Assembly: GCA_017883205.1 (NCBI GenBank)
Contig: JADGNZ010000001.1
Coordinates: forward strand, 169,639-233,638
Direction: 5' to 3'
DNA from: Thermoanaerobaculia bacterium
GTDB lineage: Bacteria > Acidobacteriota > Thermoanaerobaculia > Gp7-AA8
Length of the DNA: 64,000 nucleotides
In this document: positions 9,069 to 17,229 of the stretch, piece by piece
Layout: every line of letters starts with the position of its first letter
Numbering within the stretch: position 1 is the stretch's first letter
The notes under the pieces: generated by a model
Databases searched by the model: none
Seen by the model: only the letters and a program-made list of their open reading frames with translations
What the model was told of the DNA's origin: nothing
Translations under genes and position numbers: made by a program

Positions 9069-9628
9069 GCGTCGTCATGATCGAGGCCGCAGTGTTTCAG
9101 TTGCGCGCCGCGGCGGACGAAATCGATACCGGGCTCGCGCCGCAGCTCGGTCTCTGCGTGAGCGTGTTGGCGAGGGCGGTCGAGTCGGCGCGCGATGGCG
9201 TGAACGCCGCGCGCGTGAGCGACATCGAGTTTGCAGTCAACGACCTCGCCGGTGCGGTCGATGAGCTTCCTCTGCCGGATGCGGGCCGGATCCAGCCGCT
9301 GCTGGACGCCATTCGTGGCGATCTGGAGTCGCTCAAGACCGCGACGTCCCTCGATCCGAAGCTCATCGATCAGATCAACGCATTTCAGTCGAAGCTGCGC
9401 GAGCGGATGAAGGCGATCGAGCGGCAGACATACGTGGAGGGCGGAACCGATGCCCCGCTGCCGCATCCACCGGCGGCACTGCGGCATGACGCGATCCCTC
9501 TTTCTCACGAGCTGGCCGCCGCAGGCTTCGCCACGCCATCGCTTGCTGCGCTGATCAACAAGCATGACGAGCTGCGGTACCACTCGATCCGGGAGATTCT
9601 GGACGAGCTCGAAGTCATCCTTGGCTGA
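9065..9628 (+). CDS. Hypothetical helical protein linked to NfeD/slipin
   Basis: A 187-residue predicted cytoplasmic protein with no family I recognise. The first 125 residues look like amphipathic helices rich in Ala, Asp, Glu and Leu (for example [17 protein letters not shown]), followed by a proline-rich linker near [12 protein letters not shown] and a short C-terminal helix ending in [12 protein letters not shown]. There are no membrane segments, signal peptide or catalytic signature. It overlaps the slipin stop by 4 bp, so translation is probably coupled and a role with the NfeD/slipin membrane complex is a reasonable inference. Confidence 0.75.
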   Translation: MSVVMIEAAVFQLRAAADEIDTGLAPQLGLCVSVLARAVESARDGVNAARVSDIEFAVNDLAGAVDELPLPDAGRIQPLLDAIRGDLESLKTATSLDPKLIDQINAFQSKLRERMKAIERQTYVEGGTDAPLPHPPAALRHDAIPLSHELAAAGFATPSLAALINKHDELRYHSIREILDELEVILG

Positions 9629-9663
9629 ACGATTTCCTTGATCCTTGCCTCTGCCGAGTCCGG

Positions 9664-9669
9664 TATACT
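9664..9669 (+). promoter_or_regulatory. Candidate -10 box for the DUF5684 gene
   Basis: TATACT lies 45 bp before the ATG at 9715. Unlike many genes in this window, this one has a purine-rich ribosome-binding stretch (GGAGAAGGAGAAGAG) directly before the start, so it should have a normal leader of roughly 40 nt. Confidence 0.45.
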
Positions 9670-9714
9670 GTTACAACAAATCGGTCACAACTTTGGCTTG
9701 GAGAAGGAGAAGAG

Positions 9715-10134
9715 ATGAACGCTCTGTTCGCACTCGCACTACTGCAGGAAACGACCACCGACACCGCCGCTCCCGTGCAGACGATGTCCCCCGCCGTCGG
9801 GATGGTCTTCGGACTCTGCTACCTCGTCGTCATTCTGTTGATCGTCATTTCGCTGTGGAAGATCTTCGTCAAAGCAGGGAAGCCGGGTTGGGCCGCGATC
9901 GTCCCGATCTACAACCTGATCGTGATCCTCGAGATCGCCGGCAAGCCGCTGTGGTGGTTCATCCTGCTGCTCATCCCAGGCGTCAACATCATCGTTCTGA
10001 TCATCGTTTACATAGCCTTCGCGCGGAACTTTGGAAAGGGCGTCGGCTTCGCGATCGGCATGCTGATCCTGCCCTTCATCTTCTTTCCGATGCTCGCATT
10101 CGGCGACGCACGGTATCAGCCTGTAGCCGCGTAA
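9715..10134 (+). CDS. DUF5684 small membrane protein
   Basis: A 139-residue integral membrane protein with about three hydrophobic segments (roughly residues 27-47, 70-100 and 112-127) and the conserved block VKAGKPGWAAIVPIYN followed by GKPLWWFIL, features of the DUF5684 family, which is found near signal peptidase I domains in other bacteria. The function is unknown. The ATG is preceded by a strong purine-rich ribosome site. It is a single-gene unit ending at a hairpin shared with the convergent glgA-msrC operon. Confidence 0.78.
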   Translation: MNALFALALLQETTTDTAAPVQTMSPAVGMVFGLCYLVVILLIVISLWKIFVKAGKPGWAAIVPIYNLIVILEIAGKPLWWFILLLIPGVNIIVLIIVYIAFARNFGKGVGFAIGMLILPFIFFPMLAFGDARYQPVAA

Positions 10135-10143
10135 GAATCTTAC

Positions 10144-10175
10144 AGGGCCCAGGCTGCGCTTGCGGTCTGGGCCCT
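10144..10175. terminator. Bidirectional hairpin between convergent genes
   Basis: AGGGCCCAG at 10144-10152 pairs with CTGGGCCCT at 10167-10175 around a 14-nt loop. It follows the DUF5684 gene and overlaps the stop codon of convergent msrC (10174-10176). A T-run is missing, so efficiency is uncertain. Confidence 0.55.
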
Positions 10176-10638
10176 ACGTTTGTCCGAACAGCGCGACGAT
10201 CTTTTCGAGACCGCGCTGGTCCTCTTCGTCGAACGCGCCGAGCTGATCGGAGTCGACGTCGAGAACTCCGACGAGCACGCCGTCAGGCGCGAAGACCGGC
10301 ACGACAATCTCCGACTTCGAATTCGGATCGCAGGCGATGTGGCTGGGAAATGCGTTCACGTCCGGCACGATGATTGTCTTGCGCTCGGCGGCGGCCGTGC
10401 CGCAAACGCCCCGTCCGAACTCGATCTGCAGGCAGCCCACGGTGCCGATGTACGGGCCGACGACGAGCCGGTCTCCGCAAACGCGGTAGAAGCCCGTCCA
10501 GTAGAAGTGCGGAAAGCGATGCGCGAGGATGGAGTTGATCGTCGCCATGAGCGCGATGTCGTCGAGCGTCGTTCCGCCCTCATCGCGCCAGATGGCAGCG
10601 ATCGACTGATAGCACTCCTCGTACGCGGCCGTCTTCAT
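10174..10638 (-). CDS. msrC: Free methionine-(R)-sulfoxide reductase (GAF domain)
   Basis: A 154-residue single GAF-domain protein. It carries three Cys at positions 69, 79 and 103; the spacing of 10 and 24 residues is the same as the catalytic/resolving Cys84, Cys94 and Cys118 of E. coli fRMsr. Motifs FYWTGFYR, GRGVCGTAA and HIACDPNSKSEIVVP are diagnostic. The enzyme reduces free methionine-R-sulfoxide in the cytosol using thioredoxin, protecting against oxidation. Its ATG overlaps the glgA stop by 4 bp (ATGA), so the two are translationally coupled; the pairing with glycogen synthesis has no obvious biochemical reason. Confidence 0.93.
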   Translation of the reverse strand: MKTAAYEECYQSIAAIWRDEGGTTLDDIALMATINSILAHRFPHFYWTGFYRVCGDRLVVGPYIGTVGCLQIEFGRGVCGTAAAERKTIIVPDVNAFPSHIACDPNSKSEIVVPVFAPDGVLVGVLDVDSDQLGAFDEEDQRGLEKIVALFGQT

Positions 10639-12101
10639 GAGAACTGTGCGCGATGATAGATGGTCTCGTATTCTCGGGCGGAGCGCTCCCACGAAAGGTC
10701 GGCGGCCATACCGTTGTCCTGCAACTGACGCCACGCCTTCGATTCGCGATAGTTGAGCATGGCCAGCCACGTGGCGGTGTAGAAGTCGGCGGGGTTGACG
10801 GCGATGAAGCCAAAGCCGTTCGCGGTGTCGAGGTTGGCGCCGTTGAACGGGATCACGGTGTCGGCCAGACCTCCGGTGAGACGGACGACCGGGACCGTGC
10901 CATAGCGCAGGGCGTACATCTGATTCAGGCCGCATGGTTCATAGATCGACGGCATCAGCAGGATGTCGGCGCCGGCGTAGATCCGATGCGCGAGGGCGTT
11001 ATCGAAGCCGATGACGACGCGGCACGAATCGGGATGTTGCGCCGCGATGTGCAGCAGCGCGTTCTCGAATCGCGGCTCGCCCGACCCGAGGATCACCGCT
11101 TGTGCGCCCGCGGCGAGCATCTGCGGCAGCGCGGCGATCAGCAGGTCGATTCCCTTCTGATCGGTCAGCCGCGAGATGAATCCGAGTAGCGGCGTTCTCG
11201 ACTTGTGCGTCAGCTTGAATTCGCGCAGCAGTGCTCGTTTCGAAAGACTCTTGCCTGCAAGGTGGCCGAGGTGAAAGGGCGACGCGATGTGAGGATCTTC
11301 GGCCGGATCCCACTCATGAACGTCGATGCCGTTCAGAATGCCGTGCAGCTTGAAGAAGAGGCTGCGCAGGATGCCGTCGAGACCGGCGCCCATCTCATGC
11401 GTCTGGATCTCCTTCGCGTAGGCCGGCGAGACGGTCGTGACCTGGTTGGCGAAGATGATGCCGCCCTTCATCAGGTTCACATCGCCGAAATGCTCGACCG
11501 CGTCGGGTGCCCAGTAGCGGCTGTGCAAGCCGAGGGTGGCAAACTGCCGCCGCGTGCCGATGCCCTGATAGTTGAGATTGTGGATCGTGTAGACCGAGCG
11601 TGCGCCGCGGAAGTTCTCGCTGCCACGCAATCCCGAGTGCAGGTAGATCGGCAGCAGCGCCGTATGCCAGTCGTGGGCGTGAACCACGTCCGGCGCGATG
11701 CCGAGCAGCTCGCAGCCGCGGATGATGGCGCGGCAGAAGAACGAGAAGCGCTCGATGCCGTCGTCGTAGCCGTCGAGCCGCGCCGAGTAGATATGCGGCC
11801 GGTTGAAGAAGTAGTCGTTTGCGACCAGGACGAGCGGGATGTCGGTACCCGGCAGCGTCGTCCGCAGATACGTCGCCTCGGCTGCCCAATTCCCCCAGTT
11901 GATGTACATCGGTGGCACGACTTCATCGAGCGTGACGCCGTTGTTGGCAAACCATTCGTGCGCTTCGCGGTAGTACGGCATGAAGATGGTGACGTCGTGT
12001 CCGAGCTTTGCCAGCGCTTTCGGTAGCGAGCCGCAGACATCTCCCAACCCGCCCGTCTTGGCGATCGGCGAGACCTCGGCGGTAGCGAACAGAATCTTCA
12101 C
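10635..12101 (-). CDS. glgA: Glycogen synthase (ADP-glucose type, GT5)
   Basis: A 488-residue GT-B glycosyltransferase. The N-terminal KTGGLGDV motif (residues 15-22) binds ADP-glucose, DVVHAHDWHTALLP is the family block in the N-domain, and the C-terminal domain has FISRLTDQKGIDLL and MPSIYEPCGLNQ with the catalytic Glu region. It elongates alpha-1,4-glucan chains. The start is GTG at 12101 with no Shine-Dalgarno site; GATACT (12110-12115 on the minus strand) ends 8 bp upstream, suggesting a leaderless mRNA. It forms an operon with msrC. Confidence 0.95.
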   Translation of the reverse strand: MKILFATAEVSPIAKTGGLGDVCGSLPKALAKLGHDVTIFMPYYREAHEWFANNGVTLDEVVPPMYINWGNWAAEATYLRTTLPGTDIPLVLVANDYFFNRPHIYSARLDGYDDGIERFSFFCRAIIRGCELLGIAPDVVHAHDWHTALLPIYLHSGLRGSENFRGARSVYTIHNLNYQGIGTRRQFATLGLHSRYWAPDAVEHFGDVNLMKGGIIFANQVTTVSPAYAKEIQTHEMGAGLDGILRSLFFKLHGILNGIDVHEWDPAEDPHIASPFHLGHLAGKSLSKRALLREFKLTHKSRTPLLGFISRLTDQKGIDLLIAALPQMLAAGAQAVILGSGEPRFENALLHIAAQHPDSCRVVIGFDNALAHRIYAGADILLMPSIYEPCGLNQMYALRYGTVPVVRLTGGLADTVIPFNGANLDTANGFGFIAVNPADFYTATWLAMLNYRESKAWRQLQDNGMAADLSWERSAREYETIYHRAQFS

Positions 12102-12172
12102 GATGCGACAGTATCCCCTGCCGGTCCTTTATCTGCGTACCATCTGCGACATCTGCGGATCAACGGTTTACG

Positions 12173-12988
12173 CTACGAAATCGCGATTGCCGCATAGCCA
12201 ACGACGTGCGAATAGTCGCCGTTGACATCGCCGCTTGTGGCGTGCCTGATCAGCCTTGCCTGTTTCGCGCCGAGCTTCGTTGCCGCGATCATCATCGCCG
12301 TCGCCGGGATGAATCCGCACATGGAGATGTCGGACTCCTCGACCGCGCGCCAGAGCCCGCGCGGATCGAGCTTCAGCACCTCGTCGATCGCAAGCTGGTC
12401 CTTGCGTAGCGTGGTTTTCTGGTCCTCGTAGTGATTGAGGTCGGAGCTGGCCACGATGCCGACCGGCTCGCCGGCAGCGGCGATCACCGTGGCGATGGCA
12501 TTTCCGATCTCTTCGCAGTAGTCGTAACGATTCGCGCCGAGGCAGATGGGAACGAACGTGAAGTCGCCGAGGAGCTGCTGAAGAAACGGGAGCTGCACTT
12601 CGAGCGAATGCTCGCGCGCGTGGGCTCGGTCGTCGTCGGCAAGGAGCGTTGACTGCTGCATCAGCGCGTCGGCGAGCGGCGTGTCGATGCTGACATCGCC
12701 GAGGGGAGTGCGCCACGATCCCTCGCGATTGATCGCCGCGAAGTGCCCGAAGCCGGTGTGATTCGGGCAGAGGATGATGAAGCGGCGGGGCAGCTCGGCC
12801 TGCGCGTAAAACGCAGCGGCCACGTGGCCGCTGTACATCAAACCGGCGTGAGGAACGACGGCTCCGATGAATCTTTCTACGCCCTCGGCGTCACCGTTTT
12901 CAGCAAAGCAGGCACGGACTTGAGCGGCCAGACGGTCCGGGTCTCCCTCGTAAAAGGTGCCTGCCACGGCTGGCTGGCGGGTAGCCAT
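12173..12988 (-). CDS. amrB: MEMO1 family protein (AmmeMemoRadiSam protein B)
   Basis: A 271-residue protein of the MEMO/extradiol-dioxygenase-like fold. Key metal-site-like residues lie in PHAGLMYSGH (near residues 49-58), PNHTGFG and SSDLNHYE; the C-terminus GDVNGDYSHVVGYAAI is also typical. Bacterial homologues usually sit with AMMECR1-domain and radical-SAM proteins as the AmmeMemoRadiSam system, of unsettled function; neither partner is nearby here. The ATG at 12988 has TAACGT ending 8 bp upstream instead of a ribosome site. An upstream in-frame extension to 13027 has no support. Confidence 0.88.
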   Translation of the reverse strand: MATRQPAVAGTFYEGDPDRLAAQVRACFAENGDAEGVERFIGAVVPHAGLMYSGHVAAAFYAQAELPRRFIILCPNHTGFGHFAAINREGSWRTPLGDVSIDTPLADALMQQSTLLADDDRAHAREHSLEVQLPFLQQLLGDFTFVPICLGANRYDYCEEIGNAIATVIAAAGEPVGIVASSDLNHYEDQKTTLRKDQLAIDEVLKLDPRGLWRAVEESDISMCGFIPATAMMIAATKLGAKQARLIRHATSGDVNGDYSHVVGYAAIAIS

Positions 12989-13050
12989 GATCCGTAACGT
13001 TATCGCATCTCCTCTCCGCAGGCTCACTCCTTGCCTTTATAGTTGAGGGA

Positions 13051-14493
13051 ATGGCCGAGATACGGCGCGAGGGAGAGCGTCGCGCGAAACTGAAGTCGAG
13101 GTTTGCCACCGCCCGGACGGTCGTCTGGTCGTGGCTGACCGACCCCGCGGTTCTGCTTTACCGGCGTGAAGCGCACGGCCGGAAGAGGGCGCGCGTCACC
13201 ACGGTCGAGTTTTTTCTCTTTCTCCGCGAGGTGACCCGCGAGTTCTACGACATCGAAGGAACCTCACGCGCGGCATCGCTCGCCTACACAACGCTGCTGT
13301 CGCTCATCCCGCTGCTGGTAGCCTTCACTCAGGCGCTGCAACTCTACTTCCGAAGCGCATTCCCTGATTACCAGTCGCAGATCGACAGCATCCTCAACAA
13401 CGTCATCCCGTACAAGTCGCCGGTGATCTCGTATCACCTCGCCAAATTCGTCGAGAACGCGCAGACGGCCTCGACGTTCGGCGTCATCGTCTTCGTCCTC
13501 ATCACATTCCGCTTGTTCCTGGCCGTCGAGGCCACCGTCAACCAGATCTGGAAGGTGCGCAATGCCCGCGCCTACCGGCAGAAAATCATGGCCTTCACCA
13601 TGCTCTTTTTCTGGGGCCCGGTGTTGATGGCGATCTCGTTCACGACAACGAGCACGCTGGAGAAGAACCGCTACCTCCGCGTGCTGTTCCGTCAGGACAT
13701 CATCTTCCACATCGCGCCGATCGTCGTGCTCTTCATTGCCTTCACGATGCTCTTCTGGCTCGTTCCATCGACGCCGGTGCGGTTCTCGTCCGCGGCCGTC
13801 GGTGCGCTCGTGACGACGTCGCTTTTCACTCTGGTCCGCTTCGGGTTCCGCATCTATGCCGATCACCTCTTTCATGGGCAATTCAATCTGATCTACGGCG
13901 CACTCGGGCTGGCCATCATCTTCCTGATCGCTATCTGGATCTTGTGGGTGGTGATCCTTTTGGGAGTCGAGATCAGCTACGTCTATCAGCACCTCTATGG
14001 ACTGCTGCGTGCGAACGAACAGCAGGTGCAGGATGAGCCACGCTTCGATCTCTATTTCGCACTTCGGGCGCTGATCGAGATCGCGCGCCGTTTTGATCGC
14101 CGCGAGGAGGCGCCTTCGGCGTACGCGCTGGCCGAGCAGTTCGGGACGACCGATTCGCAGATGATCCGTGTGTTGCGCAAGCTGGGCGAAACACAACTCG
14201 TCAAAGAGACCGGGGGCGACCTGGCCGGTTTCGTTCCGGGCTGCGACCCCGACCGCATCGCCATCGAGGAGATCGTGGCCCAGATTGAAGGTCTGCGTCA
14301 TCAGCTTCCTGAGAGCAACACAGACGACCGCGCACGGGCCACGATCGACGATCTTTTCGCGCGCCTCACAACGTCGCTCAGCAATGCGCTGGATCACAGG
14401 ACGATCGGTCAGCTTGTCCGCGAGGTGTACGGCCAACGGGCGCCGTCACGTCAGGGGGATGAGCGCTTGGACGACGCACTTCCCGAAGCCTGA
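13051..14493 (+). CDS. YihY/BrkB family membrane protein with C-terminal winged-helix-like extension
   Basis: A 480-residue protein. Residues about 60-320 form the YihY/BrkB core with six hydrophobic segments and family blocks TSRAASLAYTTLLSLIPLL-like text, FRLFLAVEATVNQIWKV and LIYGALGLAIIFLIAIWILW. Once called RNase BN by mistake, the family is thought to act in the inner membrane, possibly in transport. The C-terminal 130 residues are soluble; ALAEQFGTTDSQMIRVLRKL resembles a winged helix, as in many long BrkB proteins. TATAGT at 13038-13043 ends 7 bp before the ATG. Confidence 0.85.
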   Translation: MAEIRREGERRAKLKSRFATARTVVWSWLTDPAVLLYRREAHGRKRARVTTVEFFLFLREVTREFYDIEGTSRAASLAYTTLLSLIPLLVAFTQALQLYFRSAFPDYQSQIDSILNNVIPYKSPVISYHLAKFVENAQTASTFGVIVFVLITFRLFLAVEATVNQIWKVRNARAYRQKIMAFTMLFFWGPVLMAISFTTTSTLEKNRYLRVLFRQDIIFHIAPIVVLFIAFTMLFWLVPSTPVRFSSAAVGALVTTSLFTLVRFGFRIYADHLFHGQFNLIYGALGLAIIFLIAIWILWVVILLGVEISYVYQHLYGLLRANEQQVQDEPRFDLYFALRALIEIARRFDRREEAPSAYALAEQFGTTDSQMIRVLRKLGETQLVKETGGDLAGFVPGCDPDRIAIEEIVAQIEGLRHQLPESNTDDRARATIDDLFARLTTSLSNALDHRTIGQLVREVYGQRAPSRQGDERLDDALPEA

Positions 14494-15094
14494 CAGATCT
14501 CTCTCGCGCGATGCGTGAATTTGCCAGCGTCGGCACCGGGGCGCTTTTTCGCCATCCGTCACCTCGGCCTCCTACCTTTGCAACCGAATCTTTGCAAAAG
14601 CGGCTTTTGCGAAAGCCTCTGAGTCGTCAGCTTCCGATATCGGTCCGGCGCATTCCGGCATCGATCCGATTTGGACCGGCATCGATCCGATTTGGACCGG
14701 CATCGATCCGTTTTGGACCGGCATCGATCCGTTTTGGACTGGCATCGATCCGTTTTGGACTGGCATCGATCCGTTTTGGACCGGCATCGATCCGATTTGG
14801 ACCGGCATCGATCCGATTTGGACCGGCATCGATCCGATTTGGACTGGCATCGATCCGATTTGGACCGGCATCGATCCGATTTGGACCGGCATCGATCCGA
14901 TTTGGACCGGCATCGGTCCGTTTTGGACCGGCATCGGTCCGTTTTGGACCGGCATCGATCCGTTTGATTCCGACTTATTACCGCCCTTTCCCGTCTTTTA
15001 GCCCACTTTTAGTCGATTCGAGGCTCGATTGCTCCCAACCGTCGCCTCGTGTTGCCGGATTTTGGAAACTTGAGCATAGCAAGGCAAGTCCTGC
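14494..15094. other. 601-bp convergent intergenic region
   Basis: Between the convergent brkB-like and PAP2 genes. The left part has a short palindrome (GCAAAAGC at 14594-14601 and GCTTTTGC at 14603-14610), the middle is a 21-bp tandem array (separate entry), and the right part contains a short hairpin near 15083-15097. Long open frames across it are by-products of the 21-bp period and I do not consider them genes. Confidence 0.6.
14638..14967. repeat. 21-bp tandem array 1
   Basis: Fourteen consecutive 21-bp units run from 14659 to 14952, flanked by degenerate copies. The unit is CATCGATCCGATTTGGACCG plus G, varying mainly as GATT/GTTT and ACCGG/ACTGG. Each unit contains GGACCG-GCAT-CGATCC; in two variants (near 14911 and 14932) this becomes a perfect 6-bp dyad GGACCG/CGGTCC. 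There is no interruption of the period. Confidence 0.97.
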
Positions 15095-15919
15095 CTACCC
15101 CGCCCCGCGTGCGCGCCGGATTCTTCGCAGTGTCTCGTAGGCGACCGTCGTGGTGGTCACCCAGACCGTCCCAGCGGTGACGCCGGCGAGAACGTCGGAG
15201 ACCCAGTGCACGCCGAGGTAGACGCGCGAGAGGGCGATGGCAGCGAGGAGGGTGTAGAGGAACGCCATCACCGCCGTTTTCGCGGGCCAGCTCCGAATGG
15301 AGCGGAACGCCAGATAGGCCAGAGCACCGAATACCACCGCGGAGCCCATAGCGTGGCCGCTGGGGAATGAGTAGCCGTTTGCGCGGCGCAGCATCTCCGC
15401 GACGTCGGGACGGGCGCGGGCGAAATAGCGCTTCAGCTCGAGGTTCAGCAGACCGCCGCCGCCCGCCGTGACGAGGAGGTAGATCAGCCAGCGCCAACGC
15501 CGGCGGATTGCCAGGATGACGCCGATGACCGCGACGATCGCCGCAACGCTGACCGGCCCGCCGATGATCGTCATGACCGTGAAGAAGGTGGTGGCTCCGG
15601 GCGAACGCTCGGTGACGCTCCAATCGTGAATCTGCGCGTCGGTCTGTATGAGAGTGCTGCTCTTGGCGCGAACGTTTTCGGCGAGATCGATGAAGCCGTC
15701 GCCGGCCCAGGCCGTGAGCAACGCTCCGGCGACGAGAATCGCCGCCACCGGCAGGTAGTTCTTGAAGCGGTCTTGCGTGCTCGAAATCCACTTCGTCGCC
15801 CATGCACTGCGTGCCATCAGGCGGGCCAGCACCTGTCCCAGATGCCTCACCACTGGGAGCGTGGCATAGACGACCGCCCAGAGGACCAGGAAGACCGCTC
15901 CAAAGATGACAAACAACAT
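15095..15919 (-). CDS. PAP2-superfamily membrane phosphatase
   Basis: A 274-residue protein with about six hydrophobic segments. The three phosphatase motifs are all present: KRYFARARP near residues 165-173, PSGH near 187-190 and SRVYLGVHWVSDV near 227-239, which supply the catalytic His pair and phosphate-binding residues. Homologues dephosphorylate lipid phosphates such as undecaprenyl-pyrophosphate or phosphatidylglycerol-phosphate at the periplasmic face; the substrate here cannot be told. An AAGGTG site lies upstream of ATG 15919. It faces divergent sigma-factor genes across a repeat-containing gap. Confidence 0.9.
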   Translation of the reverse strand: MLFVIFGAVFLVLWAVVYATLPVVRHLGQVLARLMARSAWATKWISSTQDRFKNYLPVAAILVAGALLTAWAGDGFIDLAENVRAKSSTLIQTDAQIHDWSVTERSPGATTFFTVMTIIGGPVSVAAIVAVIGVILAIRRRWRWLIYLLVTAGGGGLLNLELKRYFARARPDVAEMLRRANGYSFPSGHAMGSAVVFGALAYLAFRSIRSWPAKTAVMAFLYTLLAAIALSRVYLGVHWVSDVLAGVTAGTVWVTTTTVAYETLRRIRRARGAG

Positions 15920-15970
15920 TCAGCGCACCTTGAGCATAGACGATGCCGTCGTGGCTGGGGAGTCGCGGTT

Positions 15971-16033
15971 CGGGAGTCGGGGGTCGGAGCCGGCAGATTA
16001 CTCCGACCTCCGACCTCCGACCCCCGACTCCCG
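15971..16033. repeat. Inverted pair of dispersed GACCCCCGACTCCCG repeat
   Basis: A perfect 19-bp inverted repeat: arm 15971-15989 and arm 16015-16033, separated by 25 bp that contain further CTCCGACC copies. The same element recurs at 55911-55927 and 63701-63753. It lies between the divergent PAP2 and sigma-factor genes. Confidence 0.9.
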
Positions 16034-16108
16034 AAATCCTGGAGCCCCCTTGGACGTTCCGTCCTGCACTGCCGTACCTGTGTCACGATGGCCGCGGAAG
16101 TACTCCGA

Positions 16109-16708
16109 ATGATCCCGACAAACGACTCTCCGGAGCCAGACGACCGCCAGTTGGTCGAACAGGTCCGGCACGGCGACGAGGGCGCATTCGAGACGCTCGT
16201 CCGCCGGAAGACTTCCAAAGTCTACGGCCTCTGCTACCGCGTCATCGGCAACAGCGAAGATGCCAAGGACATCTCCCAGCTCGTTTTCATCAAGCTGTGG
16301 GAGAACATCGAGAAGTACGACGCCCAGTACGCCTTCGACACATGGCTGTACCGCATGGTGACGAACGTCGCCATCGACTTCATGCGCAACAAGCACTCGC
16401 GCGACAACGCGGTCAACTCGACCCTGCGCCTCGTCAAGACCTCGGTCGATCCGGAGCAGACGGTGGCCGTGCAGCGCAAAGAGGTCGAGGCAGTCTTCAA
16501 CGCCGTCTCGGACGTCCTCTCGCCCAAGCAGAAGGCGATCTTCGTCATGAGCGAGATGGAAGATCTCCGCTCCTCCGAGATCGCCAAGATCCTCGGCTGT
16601 CAGGAATCGACAGTTCGCAATCACCTCTTCAACGCCCGTAAAGTGATGCAGCAGCAGTTGAAACGCCGGTTTCCTGAATACGCGCGGCTGTGGGAGGAAT
16701 CGCGATGA
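16109..16708 (+). CDS. ECF-type RNA polymerase sigma factor
   Basis: A 199-residue sigma-70 family protein of the two-domain ECF type. Region 2 is represented by DISQLVFIKLWENI and FDTWLYRMVTNVAIDFMR (about residues 55-95), and region 4 by LSPKQKAIFVMSEMEDLRSS followed by a helix-turn-helix IAKILGCQESTVRNHLFNAR (about 145-185). It would redirect RNA polymerase to a small regulon. GGAAG precedes ATG 16109; an ATG at 16088 in the same frame is an alternative. Its stop overlaps the next gene by 4 bp, the usual arrangement with an anti-sigma gene. Confidence 0.92.
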   Translation: MIPTNDSPEPDDRQLVEQVRHGDEGAFETLVRRKTSKVYGLCYRVIGNSEDAKDISQLVFIKLWENIEKYDAQYAFDTWLYRMVTNVAIDFMRNKHSRDNAVNSTLRLVKTSVDPEQTVAVQRKEVEAVFNAVSDVLSPKQKAIFVMSEMEDLRSSEIAKILGCQESTVRNHLFNARKVMQQQLKRRFPEYARLWEESR

Positions 16709-17229
16709 TGACCTGCCGGAGCTTCCGCGAAAAACTTCAGCCCGGAACCAGCGAGCCGGAGCTGCTCGAACATCTTCGTCACTGCGATGCCTGCCTCGAC
16801 TTCGCGATGAGCGTCGATCCTGACCTCTTCTTCCGCTCCATCGGCGGCGAAGAGCTCGTCCCTCCCGGCGGCGTCGATGCCTTCGTTGGCGATGTGATGT
16901 CGCAGGTTCGTGTCCGTCAGGCGGAGACCTCACTGGCGCCGCATCGCACGGTTAGCGTGTGGCAGCGGCTTGCCATCGCCGCGACCATAGCGGTGGGGAT
17001 CACCGGCGCCACGCTCGCCTATCGTTTCGAGCACCGCCCGGTCACGCATCCGGCGAGTGCCATTGCCGTTGCCGCCAGGCCGCCGGCCGCTCATTTCGCC
17101 CCGACCGCGACGAAATCGTTCGTCGAAACGTATTCATCCCACGACGCGACGATTGTCGAGATGCCGAACGACGGCAGCGACACCAAAGTCGTGATGATCT
17201 TCGACGATAAGTTGCCGGCGGATTTATGA
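16705..17229 (+). CDS. Anti-sigma factor with zinc-finger-like motif and one membrane segment
   Basis: A 174-residue protein. The N-terminal cytoplasmic part has HLRHCDAC (His-x3-Cys-x2-Cys), the zf-HC2-type signature of zinc-binding anti-sigma domains, after a Cys at residue 4. A single hydrophobic segment (about residues 87-105, LAIAATIAVGITGATLAY) is followed by a roughly 70-residue extracytoplasmic tail. It probably sequesters the ECF sigma factor encoded just upstream. The ATGATG start is preceded by GGGAGGA; an in-frame GTG at 16690 is less likely. Confidence 0.82.
   Translation: MMTCRSFREKLQPGTSEPELLEHLRHCDACLDFAMSVDPDLFFRSIGGEELVPPGGVDAFVGDVMSQVRVRQAETSLAPHRTVSVWQRLAIAATIAVGITGATLAYRFEHRPVTHPASAIAVAARPPAAHFAPTATKSFVETYSSHDATIVEMPNDGSDTKVVMIFDDKLPADL

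Noticed and set aside
13051..14493. Ribonuclease BN
   Set aside because: The YihY/BrkB family was once misnamed RNase BN; it is an integral membrane protein without nuclease motifs.
14511..15140. Open frames with ASIRFGP or MPVQIGS repeats
   Set aside because: The 21-bp period is divisible by three, so all frames lacking a stop in the unit stay open; there is no ribosome site and no conservation beyond the DNA repeat. The same applies to frames over the other four arrays.
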